A stretch of DNA of 64,000 bases from Streptomyces tailanensis (lineage in GTDB: Bacteria > Actinomycetota > Actinomycetes > Streptomycetales > Streptomycetaceae): NCBI RefSeq assembly GCF_008386495.1, contig NZ_VTHJ01000045.1:5777-69776 (forward strand), written 5' to 3'. Below are positions 17,852 to 25,843 of this stretch, one piece after another (position 1 is the stretch's first letter; the number at the start of each line of letters is the position of its first letter). The notes beneath the pieces were generated by a model. The model did not search any database. It was not told where the DNA came from and worked only from the letters and a program-made list of their open reading frames with translations. The position numbers and the translations under genes were made by a program.

Positions 17852-18504
17852 TCAGGTCGACTTCTTGCGCGCCAGGGTGATGCCGTCGGCCATCGGGAGG
17901 AGCGATATCTCCACCCGGTGGTCGTCGCGCAGGAAGAGATTCAGCTCGCGAATGGCGGAAGTGTCGGGGTCCTGGGCTTCCGGATCGATGACCCGCCCGA
18001 AGAAAAGCGTGTTATCGAGGACGATGAGCCCGCCCGGCCGCACCAGTTCGAGCGACAATTCGTAATAGCGGCGGTAATTTCCCTTGTCCGCGTCGACAAA
18101 GGCGAAGTCAAAGGTGTCCGCCCTTCCCTCGGCGAGCAGCCCGGCGAGGGTGTCGGCGGCGTTTCCGATACGTACGTCGATACGGGCCGCCACGCCCGCC
18201 TTCGTCCAGTACTCCTGGGCGATGGCGGGCCACTTGTCGCTGATGTCGCAGGTGAGCACCTGTCCGCCGTGCGGGAGGCGGCGGGCCATGCACAGGGTGC
18301 TGTAGCCAGTGAACGTCCCGACCTCCAGGACGTTCCGGGCGCCGGTCAGCTCGACCAGGAAACCGAGAAGCTGCCCTCTTCGGCCATCACCTGCATTGCC
18401 TGCCTCATGGGCAGTTCACTGGTCAGTTCTCGAAGGTCACGCAATGTCTCATCGTCGCGCAATGACACTTCACGCACATAGGAGAGTAATTCCGGCGAGG
18501 ACAT
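17852..18504 (-). pseudogene. FkbG/CCoAOMT-like O-methyltransferase, one frameshift
   Basis: Class I SAM-dependent O-methyltransferase of the FkbG type, expected to methylate a hydroxymalonyl-ACP hydroxyl. The N-terminus begins MSSPELLSYVREVSLRDDE at the ATG at 18504. After AEEG near 18,374 one G is missing; replacing it joins QLLGFLVELTGARNVLEVG (the SAM loop, with GTFTGYST) to DFAFVDADKGNYRRYYEL and DNTLFFGRV. Repaired length is 217 aa. It is convergent with the FkbH-like gene, whose stop is 20 nt away. No strong ribosome site is visible. Confidence 0.75.
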
Positions 18505-18848
18505 GATTTGATTTTGCCATGCCCTCAAAATATTACCGGCACGCATTGCGACGCAAGAGCGATTGGAACGCACCCGGAGTTTTTGCGTCTTCCCGGTGCG
18601 AAGGAACCATGTGGGATCAGAGCCCCCGATGGTGCCCCGCATCGCACGCCGGGTGGTGCACCGCGCTCCGGCCGGGGGCGCGGCGGACCCGCTCGGTGCA
18701 CGACCGGCGGGCGTGAGGACGCGGTCTCAGCGCCGTACCAGCGGCGTCGGCGCCACCACTCCGCCACGGCCCAGGCCGAGGTGCTGCGGGCCGCGTACGC
18801 GGCGTGCTGCGTCTACGTACGCGGCGTGCTGTATGCGCCTGCCGCACG
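18505..18848. other. Intergenic boundary of the accessory cluster
   Basis: No supportable gene. The 18505-18560 stretch is AT-rich and likely carries the leftward promoter for the methyltransferase. A 16-nt direct repeat, CGTACGCGGCGTGCTG, occurs twice within 18790-18835 with a short spacer. This is the right-hand edge of the cluster next to the conserved wecA-like gene. Confidence 0.4.
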
Positions 18849-18871
18849 CGGCTCGGCGGCACGCCGAGCCG
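18849..18871 (-). terminator. Hairpin downstream of the wecA-like gene
   Basis: A perfect 10-bp inverted repeat (CGGCTCGGCG / CGCCGAGCCG) with a 3-nt loop, 44 nt beyond the stop codon at 18915. There is no U-tract, as is common for Streptomyces terminators. It separates the housekeeping unit from the accessory cluster. Confidence 0.6.
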
Positions 18872-18914
18872 GGCTCAGCAGCGTGGACGCCGGGAAAGAG
18901 GCGGCTGAGGCGCC

Positions 18915-20285
18915 CTACGTCCGCTCCTTCTCGTGCGCCCGGAAGCGCGAGGAGTTCCCGGACAGCTCGGACAGCGCGGTGCTGCCGTGGAGCTGCATCC
19001 CGCTCCACTCGCGCGCGGTCCCGTTCGAGGTTGCCGGACGCGCCGCGGCGACGGACGGCGCGCTCGCCGTCGGCGTCTGCTCGGCGTCGGCGGTGAGCTG
19101 CGCGGCATCGGTCCGCACCACCGGGCGGCGGTAACGCGGAGGCACGAACCGCTCGGCCCAGCGCGGGGCGCGAGGGGCGAAGCGGGGCATCAGGAGCAGG
19201 AAGAGGCCTACGCCGCTGAGCATGGCGATGGCGAGGACGATCCACATGGACGCCGAGTTCACGGTGTAGGCGAGGGTGCCGAAGGCGATGACCGCCGACC
19301 AGAAGTACATGATCAGCACGGCCCGGCTGTGCGAGTGCCCGACCTCCAGCAGCCGGTGGTGCAGATGGCCCCGGTCGGCGGCGAACGGCGACTGACCGCG
19401 CCAGGTGCGGCGCACGATCGCGAGGATCAGGTCCGCCGCCGGGATCGCGATGATGGTGAGCGGCATCAGCAGCGGGATGTAGACCGGGACCATCGCGTAG
19501 ACCGTGCTGCGCTCGGAGCCGTACAGGCCCATCACGTCCGGGTCGACCTGCCCCGTGACGGAGATCGCGCCGGCCGCCAGCACCAGGCCGATCAGCATCG
19601 AGCCGGAGTCGCCCATGAAGATCCGGGCGGGGTGCATGTTGTGCGGCAGGAAGCCCAGGCACATGCCCATCAGGACGGCCGCGAAGAGGGTGGCGGGGGC
19701 GGCGGCCTCGATGCCGTAGCTGTACCAGAGGCGGTAGGCGTACATGAAGAACGCGGCGGAGGCGATGCAGACCATGCCGGCCGCGAGACCGTCGAGGCCG
19801 TCGACGAAGTTGACCGCGTTGATGGTGATGACGACCAGGGCGACCGTGAGCAGGGTGCCCTGCCACTGGGTGAGCGCGACGATGCCGGCGCCCGGGACGG
19901 GCAGCCACAGGATGGTCAGACCCTGCATGACCATCACGCCCGCGGCGATCATCTGCCCGCCGAGCTTGATCAGCGCGTCGATCTCGAACTTGTCGTCCAG
20001 GACCCCGATGAGCCAGATCAGCGCGGCCCCGGAGAGCAGCGCGCGTGGTTCGTTGGACTCGGCGAAGACCTTGCTGAGGTTGGTCAGGTGGTCGGCGACC
20101 AGCAGACCGGCGCACAGTCCGAAGAACATGGCGATGCCGCCGAGGCGGGGGGTGGGTTCGCGGTGGACGTCGCGCGCACGGATCTCCGGCATGGCTCCGG
20201 CCACGATCGCGAACTTCCGTACCGGCCCTGTCAGCAGGTACGTCACCGCGGCCGTGATGCAGAGCGTCAGGAGGTATTCACGCAC
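18915..20285 (-). CDS. MraY/WecA-family undecaprenyl-phosphate sugar-1-phosphate transferase
   Basis: Integral membrane enzyme that transfers a sugar-1-phosphate from a UDP-sugar to a polyprenyl phosphate, starting a cell-envelope polymer. About eleven hydrophobic segments are visible, with family motifs PTPRLGGIAMF, NAVNFVDGLDGLAAG and MGDSGSMLIG. The C-terminal ~100 residues are soluble and low in conservation. I favour the GTG at 20285 (VREYLLTL) with GGGGAAG upstream; a start at 20324 would add 13 residues. In Streptomyces it normally sits beside atpI, but here the accessory cluster intervenes. Confidence 0.88.
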   Translation of the reverse strand: MREYLLTLCITAAVTYLLTGPVRKFAIVAGAMPEIRARDVHREPTPRLGGIAMFFGLCAGLLVADHLTNLSKVFAESNEPRALLSGAALIWLIGVLDDKFEIDALIKLGGQMIAAGVMVMQGLTILWLPVPGAGIVALTQWQGTLLTVALVVITINAVNFVDGLDGLAAGMVCIASAAFFMYAYRLWYSYGIEAAAPATLFAAVLMGMCLGFLPHNMHPARIFMGDSGSMLIGLVLAAGAISVTGQVDPDVMGLYGSERSTVYAMVPVYIPLLMPLTIIAIPAADLILAIVRRTWRGQSPFAADRGHLHHRLLEVGHSHSRAVLIMYFWSAVIAFGTLAYTVNSASMWIVLAIAMLSGVGLFLLLMPRFAPRAPRWAERFVPPRYRRPVVRTDAAQLTADAEQTPTASAPSVAAARPATSNGTAREWSGMQLHGSTALSELSGNSSRFRAHEKERT

Positions 20286-20414
20286 AGGCTTCCCCACAGG
20301 TCTCGCTGGCCATCTCAGCCCCACACCCTAGCGTTGCACGCATATGGTTGGGGACTTCCGGGTAGCGACGATGGTTGCACGTGATGCTGTGTCCGGTGGT
20401 GCGTCTACCCCACC

Positions 20415-21653
20415 TCAGCGCGGATACGGCGGAAATCTTCCGGCCAGATCCCGCACTTCTTCACGCGCCTTCTGCGTGTCCATGCCGTCCCGCAGGACCC
20501 GCGCGAACACCGCGGCGAGCTGGGACATCTCGGCCTCGCCCATACCCTGTGTGGTCACCGCGGCCGTGCCGAGCCGCAGGCCCCGGGCGTCCCCGTGCGG
20601 CAGCGCGCAGCAGTCCAGAACGATCCCGGCGGCGGCGAGCCGGCCACGGGCGGTGCGGCCGTCGACACCGAGTGGCGCGGGATCGACGGTGAGGAGGTGG
20701 GTGTCGGTGCCACCCGTGATGACGACGAGGCCTTCCCTGGCCAGCCCCTCCGCCAGCACGCGCGCGTTGGCGACCACCTGATGGGCGTACGCGCTGAACG
20801 CCGGTGTCGCCGCCTCCCCGAACGCGACGGCCTTCGCGGCGATGGTGTGCATCTGCGCGCCGCCCTGCGTGAACGGGAACACCGCCCGGTCGACGCGCTC
20901 GGCCAGCTCGCTCCCGCACAGCAGCATTCCGCCGCGCGGCCCGCGCAGCACCTTGTGCGTAGTGGCGCACACGATGTCGGCGTACGGCACCGGATTGGGC
21001 GCCGCTCCCCCGGCGACCAGCCCGATCGGATGGGCGGCGTCGGCAATCAGATACGCGCCCACCTCGTCGGCGACCTCGCGGAAGAACGCGTGGTCGATGT
21101 GCCGGGGATACGAGATCGAGCCGCACACGATGGCCTTGGGGCGGCGGGTACGGGCCAGGGTGCGGACCTGGTCGTGGTCGATGAGCCCCGACTCGGCCTC
21201 GACGCCGTAGCCGACGAAGTCGAACCAGCGGCCGGAGAAGTTCGCGGGCGACCCGTGCGTGAGATGGCCCCCGAAGTGCAGCCCCATCGCCAGCACCGTG
21301 TCACCGGGGCGCAGCAGGGCGGCGTACGCGGCGAGCACCGCCGAAGACCCCGAGTGCGACTGCACGTTGGCGTGATCGGCGCCGAACAGCGCCTTGGCCC
21401 GCTCCACGGCCAGCCGCTCGGCGAGGTCGACGATCTCGCAGCCACCGTGGTGCCGGGCCCCCGGATAGCCCTCCGCGTACTTGTTCGCCAGCGGCGACCC
21501 GAGTGCGGCCAGCACGGCCGGCGAGGTGAAGTTCTCGGCGGCGACGAGCTGCAGCGTCGTCGACTGCCGATCGAACTCACCGAGCAGGATGTCGGCCAGC
21601 TCGGGGTCCTGCCGCCGCAGGACATCGGCCTCTAGGACAGGGGTGACCGACAT
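20415..21653 (-). CDS. glyA: Serine hydroxymethyltransferase-like PLP enzyme
   Basis: SHMT converts serine and tetrahydrofolate to glycine and methylene-THF. At 412 aa, the family features are clear: QLVAAENFTSPAVLAALGSPL, NKYAEGYPGARHHGGCEIVD, the aldol-site DAAHPIGLVAGG, and the PLP-lysine segment ATTHKVLRGPRGGML. Start is the ATG at 21653. It is somewhat diverged from canonical GlyA and may be a paralogue, so the role in bulk glycine synthesis is less certain than the fold. Confidence 0.9.
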   Translation of the reverse strand: MSVTPVLEADVLRRQDPELADILLGEFDRQSTTLQLVAAENFTSPAVLAALGSPLANKYAEGYPGARHHGGCEIVDLAERLAVERAKALFGADHANVQSHSGSSAVLAAYAALLRPGDTVLAMGLHFGGHLTHGSPANFSGRWFDFVGYGVEAESGLIDHDQVRTLARTRRPKAIVCGSISYPRHIDHAFFREVADEVGAYLIADAAHPIGLVAGGAAPNPVPYADIVCATTHKVLRGPRGGMLLCGSELAERVDRAVFPFTQGGAQMHTIAAKAVAFGEAATPAFSAYAHQVVANARVLAEGLAREGLVVITGGTDTHLLTVDPAPLGVDGRTARGRLAAAGIVLDCCALPHGDARGLRLGTAAVTTQGMGEAEMSQLAAVFARVLRDGMDTQKAREEVRDLAGRFPPYPR

Positions 21654-21729
21654 GGCGAACTCCGGTGCGTCGACGATGACGTACGACCAATGTAGGCCCG
21701 CGCGCCGCGGCCCGCCCGGTGTTGGGCCA

Positions 21730-22401
21730 TCAGGCCCGAGCGGGCACCCCCGTGAGCGCCGTCACCACCGGATCCAGCGCCTGCTGTATCTCGTCCCCCA
21801 CCGACCGGAAGAACGGCAAAGGCGCCCCGTACGGGTCATACACCTCGTCCGCTTCCGCGGTCGGCGCGAGGAGCCACCCGCGTAGAGCGGCCGCGGCACG
21901 CACCAGCGCACGCGCGCGTACGACCATGCCCTCCTCCAGCGGCGGCAGGGTCGTGGGGTCGATGGCCCGGACGAGACGGGTGAACTCCTTCAGGGTGAAG
22001 GTCCGCAGCCCGGCCGAATGCCCCATGGAGATGACCTGCGCCCGGTGGTCACGGGTCGCGGTCAGCACCAGGTCAGCCATGATCACGTGCTCGTCGAGCA
22101 GTTCCCGCCCCGTGAAGCCGGAGGCGTCCGCGCCGAAGTCCGCGAGCACCGCCTCCGCGTTCGCCTCCATGGGCGCCCCCTCGTGCCCCCAGGTCCCCGC
22201 GCTCTCGACGACCAGGCCGCCCCACAGCGGGTCCCCGAGCCGGTCCGCGAGGGCATGCCGGGTCAGCCGCTCGGCGATCGGCGAGCGGCACACGTTGCCG
22301 GTGCTGACGTGGAGGATGCGAAAGGTGTCACGCGGAAGCCCAGTGAAGGTCCGCGTCTCTTCCCCGTCCCATATGCCACGCCCCGCGTCAGGGGCCGTCA
22401 A
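21730..22401 (-). CDS. Low-molecular-weight tyrosine phosphatase-like protein, Cys to Ser at the nucleophile
   Basis: The 223-aa product has the LMW-PTP fold signature: ILHVSTGNVCRSPIAERL near residues 29-46 and a late VYDPYGAP (general acid Asp). The family nucleophile is the Cys of CxGNxCRS; here that position is Ser33 while Cys38 and Arg39 remain. Classical phosphatase activity is therefore doubtful, and it may bind phosphotyrosine or have another role. The TTG start overlaps the sua5 stop (TTGA), so it is translationally coupled to the threonylcarbamoylation gene. Confidence 0.8.
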   Translation of the reverse strand: MTAPDAGRGIWDGEETRTFTGLPRDTFRILHVSTGNVCRSPIAERLTRHALADRLGDPLWGGLVVESAGTWGHEGAPMEANAEAVLADFGADASGFTGRELLDEHVIMADLVLTATRDHRAQVISMGHSAGLRTFTLKEFTRLVRAIDPTTLPPLEEGMVVRARALVRAAAALRGWLLAPTAEADEVYDPYGAPLPFFRSVGDEIQQALDPVVTALTGVPARA

Positions 22402-23045
22402 TTCGCCACCTCGAGGTCGGGTACGACCTTGCGCAGCTCCTCCGCCGAAAGGGCGCCGGCCCGCAGCAGGACCGGCACCTTGCCCGTGACGTCGACGATG
22501 GAGGACGGCTCGTTGCCGGGGGTCGGACCGCCGTCGAGGTAGACGGAGACGGAGTCGCCGAGCATCGCCTCGGCGGCGTCGCAGTTCTCCGGCGCCGGGT
22601 GACCGGTCAGGTTCGCCGAGGAGACGGCCATGGGACCGACCTCGGTGAGGAGTTCGATGGCGACGGGGTGCAGTGGCATGCGGACGGCGACCGTGCCGCG
22701 GGTGTCGCCCAGGTCCCACTGGAGCGACGGCTGGTGCTTGGCGACCAGGGTCAGCGCGCCCGGCCAGAACGCGTCGACGAGTTCCCAGGCCATCTCGGAG
22801 AAGTCCGTGACGAGGCCGTGCAGGGTGTTCGGGGAGCCGATGAGGACGGGCGTGGGCATGTTGCGGCCCCGGCCCTTGGCCTCCAGGAGGTCGGCCACGG
22901 CTTCCGACGTGAACGCGTCCGCGCCGACGCCGTAGACGGTGTCCGTCGGCAGCACCACGAGCTCGCCCCGGCGGATGGCGGACGCGGCCTCGCGCAGACC
23001 GGTGGCGCGGTCGGTCGCGTCGTTGGTGTCGTATCGCCGTGCCAT
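22398..23045 (-). CDS. L-threonylcarbamoyladenylate synthase (Sua5/YwlC/TsaC)
   Basis: Makes threonylcarbamoyl-AMP from threonine, bicarbonate and ATP for the t6A37 modification of ANN-decoding tRNAs. At 215 aa it has the YrdC signatures: LPTDTVYGVGADAF, GRGRNMPTPVLIG, FWPGALTLVAKHQ, TVAVRMPLHPVA and MAVSSANLTGHPAP. It sits in the prfA-prmC-sua5 translation group, 59 nt after prmC. Confidence 0.93.
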   Translation of the reverse strand: MARRYDTNDATDRATGLREAASAIRRGELVVLPTDTVYGVGADAFTSEAVADLLEAKGRGRNMPTPVLIGSPNTLHGLVTDFSEMAWELVDAFWPGALTLVAKHQPSLQWDLGDTRGTVAVRMPLHPVAIELLTEVGPMAVSSANLTGHPAPENCDAAEAMLGDSVSVYLDGGPTPGNEPSSIVDVTGKVPVLLRAGALSAEELRKVVPDLEVAN

Positions 23046-23104
23046 CTAGCGGGCCTCCTCGTACACGTACTGCTGCTGGGGGGATGTCGTAGGACGCGTG
23101 CTCA

Positions 23105-23986
23105 TCACGGCAGCGCCTTGCGGGCGGTCGCGAACCGCGGCCGGTTGTTGAGGTCCGGGTGGTCGGCCGCGTCGGCCCAGCCCAGCTCCTCGGTGAAGAT
23201 CCACGGCACCTGGCCGCCCTGGGTGTCGGCGTGTTCGACGACGACGACACCACCGGGGCGGAGGAGCCGGTGCGCTGTGCGCTCCAGTCCACGGATCAGG
23301 TCGAGCCCGTCCTCCCCTGAGAACAGGGCGAGTTCGGGATCGTAGTCGCGGGCCTCCGGCGCCACGTACTCCCACTCCGTGAGCGGGATGTACGGCGGGT
23401 TGGAGATGACCAGGTCCACCTGGCCGTCGAGGTCGCGGAAGGCATCCAGGGCGTTGCCCTGGCGCAGGTCGACACGGGAGCCCGCCATGTTCTTGCGGGT
23501 CCACCGCAGGGCGTCCTCGGACAGCTCCACGGCGTGCACGCGCGAACGCGGCACCTCCTGGGCGAGGGCGAGCGCGACGGCGCCGGAGCCGGTGCACAGA
23601 TCGACGATGCAGGGCTCGACGACGTCCATCGCGCGTACGGCGTCTATGGCCCACCCGACGACGGACTCGGTCTCCGGGCGGGGCACGAACACTCCTGGCC
23701 CGACCTGCAGTTCTAGGTAGCGGAAGTACGCGCGGCCGGTGATGTGCTGGAGCGGCTCGCGCTGTTCACGACGCGCGATGACCTCCCAGTACCGGGCGTC
23801 GAAGTCGGAGTCCTTGACGGTGTGCAGCTCGCCCCGCTTGACGCCGTGCACGAACGCGGCGAGCTCCTCCGCGTCGTTGCGCGGCGAGGGCACGCCGGCG
23901 TCCGCCAGGCGCTGGGTGGCCTGGGCCACCTCCGCGAGCAGCACGCCGCGGGGGTTCGGGGGTCGACCCCCGATATGTTGCTGCAC
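23105..23986 (-). CDS. prmC: Peptide chain release factor N5-glutamine methyltransferase
   Basis: Methylates the glutamine of the GGQ motif in RF1 and RF2. At 293 aa, it has the N-terminal helical domain, VFVPRPETESVVGW, the SAM loop DLCTGSGAVALALA and the catalytic NPPY in VISNPPYIPLTEWEY. The GTG at 23986 has GGAGG five bases upstream. A later GTG (23944) better matches where the family usually begins but has no ribosome site. The extra residues (HIGGRPPNPRG) are encoded by a palindromic repeat inside the reading frame. Confidence 0.93.
   Translation of the reverse strand: MQQHIGGRPPNPRGVLLAEVAQATQRLADAGVPSPRNDAEELAAFVHGVKRGELHTVKDSDFDARYWEVIARREQREPLQHITGRAYFRYLELQVGPGVFVPRPETESVVGWAIDAVRAMDVVEPCIVDLCTGSGAVALALAQEVPRSRVHAVELSEDALRWTRKNMAGSRVDLRQGNALDAFRDLDGQVDLVISNPPYIPLTEWEYVAPEARDYDPELALFSGEDGLDLIRGLERTAHRLLRPGGVVVVEHADTQGGQVPWIFTEELGWADAADHPDLNNRPRFATARKALP
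23957..23972. repeat. 16-nt palindrome inside the prmC 5' coding region
   Basis: CGGGGGTCGACCCCCG is perfectly self-complementary and is preceded by GGGGTT. It resembles the G5/C5 palindromes at 4541-4564 and 25529-25546. Here it is translated as part of the PrmC N-terminus if the GTG at 23986 is used. Confidence 0.55.
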
Positions 23987-24025
23987 GCCATCCTCCGGTC
24001 GTACTCGTCGTGCCTCGTGCGTGCC

Positions 24026-25102
24026 TTACGCGGCTGCCAGCTTGGCGGCCGAGTCCGCGTCGACGCAGGCCTGGATCACCGCGTCGAGTTCGCCGTCCAG
24101 GACCTGGTCCAGGTTGTACGCCTTGAAGCCGACGCGGTGGTCCGAGATGCGGTTCTCCGGGAAGTTGTACGTGCGGATCTTCTCGGAGCGGTCGACGGTA
24201 CGAACCTGGCTGCGGCGGGCGTCGGCGGCTTCCTTCTCCGCCTCCTCCTGCGCCGCGGCGAGCAGCCTGGAGCGCAGGATACGCATCGCCTGCTCCTTGT
24301 TCTGCAGCTGGCTCTTCTCGTTCTGGCAGGAGGCGACGACTCCGGTGGGAATGTGCGTGATGCGCACGGCGGAGTCGGTGGTGTTGACGGACTGCCCGCC
24401 GGGCCCGGAGGACCGGTAGACGTCGATCCGCAGGTCGTTCGCGTGGATCTCGACGTCGACCTCCTCGGCCTCGGGCGTGACAAGGACACCGGCGGCGGAG
24501 GTGTGAATACGGCCCTGCGACTCGGTCGACGGCACGCGCTGCACGCGGTGCACACCGCCCTCGTACTTCAGCCGGGCCCAGACGCCCTGGCCGGGCTCGG
24601 TGGCGCCCTGGCCGCCCTTGGTCTTCACGGCGACCTGGACGTCCTTGTAGCCGCCCAGCTCGGACTCGGTGGCGTCGATGATCTCGGTCTTCCAGCCGAC
24701 GCGCTCGGCGTACCGGAGGTACATGCGCAGGAGATCGCCGGCGAAGAGGGCGGACTCGTCGCCGCCCGCGCCCGCCTTGATCTCCAGGATGACGTCCTTG
24801 TCGTCGCTCGGGTCACGCGGGACGAGGAGGAGGCGCAGCTTCTCCGTGAGGTCCTCGCGCTGCTTCTCCAGCTCCTTGACCTCGGCGGCGAAGTCCGGGT
24901 CGACCGCGGCGAATTCGCGGGCGGTGTCGATGTCGTCACCGGTCTGCTTCCAGGAACGGAACGTGCCGACGATCGGGGTCAGCTCCGCGTAGCGCTTGTT
25001 CAGCTTGCGCGCGTTGGCCTGGTCCGCGTGGACCGACGGGTCGGCGAGCTTCTTCTCCAGGTCGGCGTGTTCCCCGACCAGTTCCTCGACCGCCTCGAAC
25101 AT
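24026..25102 (-). CDS. prfA: Peptide chain release factor 1
   Basis: Recognises UAA and UAG stop codons and triggers peptide release. It is 358 aa from the ATG at 25102 (MFEAVEELVGEHADLEKKL). The GGQ catalytic loop is SSGPGGQSVNTTDSAVRI, and the C-terminal region is typical. It is directly upstream of prmC, whose product methylates the GGQ glutamine; the pair is conserved as an operon. Confidence 0.97.
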   Translation of the reverse strand: MFEAVEELVGEHADLEKKLADPSVHADQANARKLNKRYAELTPIVGTFRSWKQTGDDIDTAREFAAVDPDFAAEVKELEKQREDLTEKLRLLLVPRDPSDDKDVILEIKAGAGGDESALFAGDLLRMYLRYAERVGWKTEIIDATESELGGYKDVQVAVKTKGGQGATEPGQGVWARLKYEGGVHRVQRVPSTESQGRIHTSAAGVLVTPEAEEVDVEIHANDLRIDVYRSSGPGGQSVNTTDSAVRITHIPTGVVASCQNEKSQLQNKEQAMRILRSRLLAAAQEEAEKEAADARRSQVRTVDRSEKIRTYNFPENRISDHRVGFKAYNLDQVLDGELDAVIQACVDADSAAKLAAA

Positions 25103-25201
25103 CTCCGGCTCCCTGTACGACGTGATAAGTGGGCTGCACCGCAAAGCGCCGGTCCCGGAAGCCCCCGGCCGGGGGCACCGAGGACCGGCGCTGTGGGCTC
25201 G

Positions 25202-25423
25202 CTACTTCTTGGCAGCGGCAGCCTTGCCGAAGCGGGCCTCGAAGCGGGCCACGCGGCCACCCGTGTCGAGGATCTTCTGCTTGCCCGTGTAGAACGGGTG
25301 GCACTCGGAGCAGACCTCGGCACGGATGGTGCCGCTCTCGATCGTGCTACGGGTGGTGAACGACGCGCCACAGGTGCAGCTGACCTGCGTCTCGACGTAC
25401 TCGGGGTGGATGTCGCGCTTCAA
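25202..25423 (-). CDS. rpmE: 50S ribosomal protein L31 (zinc-binding form)
   Basis: A 73-aa protein beginning LKRDIHPEYVETQVSC at a TTG (25423) with GGAG six bases upstream. Cysteines in SCTCGAS and VCSECHPF mark the zinc-binding C+ form of L31, as opposed to the zinc-free paralogue induced under Zn limitation. The longer in-frame opening upstream is not conserved protein. It precedes prfA by 99 nt. Confidence 0.96.
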   Translation of the reverse strand: MKRDIHPEYVETQVSCTCGASFTTRSTIESGTIRAEVCSECHPFYTGKQKILDTGGRVARFEARFGKAAAAKK

Positions 25424-25843
25424 GGTGTCTCCTAGTTTCGGGAGGGCGCCGGGTCGCTGCCGCGGGATGCGAGGGCGTGAACCGGAGCCGACGTACCAGT
25501 CTGCCAGCACTGGCCGCATCTCCCAAAACCAGGGGGTGCCCCCTGGTATTCCCCAGGCTCCGCCTCGGCCCTGCAGCCATGCCGCTGCCATGCGTAGCTG
25601 CGGGCAGTCGTGCCGCTAGGGAGGCTGCCCACCCAGCAGCGGCGCCGTGCTGCGCGACCTGACCCCGCCCAGCACGCGCCATGGGGTGCCTCTTGATCGT
25701 CGTTGGCGGCTGCGGGTTCGTCGTGGCTTGTCGCGCAGTTCCCGCGCCCCTGAAAGACCCTCCGGCGCCCCCAGTCAAAAATAGGCACCCCACCAGGAAG
25801 AGGCCCCGTTCAAGAAGAGGCCCCGTCCAAGCAGAAGCCCCGC
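25424..25843. other. Intergenic region between the LCP gene and rpmE, with repeat elements
   Basis: About 420 nt without a supportable gene. It holds the palindrome CCAGGGGG-TG-CCCCCTGG at 25529-25546. Near 25704-25753 is a segment reading CGCAGTTCCCGCGCCCCTG, which resembles a short interspersed element I have seen widely in Streptomyces genomes. The stretch 25790-25850 has imperfect repeats of AAGAGGCCCCG/AAGAAGCC next to the LCP stop codon. The rpmE promoter should lie near 25430-25500, but no clear -35/-10 pair is visible. Confidence 0.4.

Noticed and set aside
18505..18912. A cobalamin riboswitch upstream of the accessory cluster
   Set aside because: A B12-dependent enzyme is present, so I looked for a B12-box-like element, but none was recognisable and the mutase gene is far downstream.
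25202..25591. Longer rpmE frame of 129 codons
   Set aside because: L31 is about 70-80 aa; the TTG at 25423 has a ribosome site and the conserved N-terminus.
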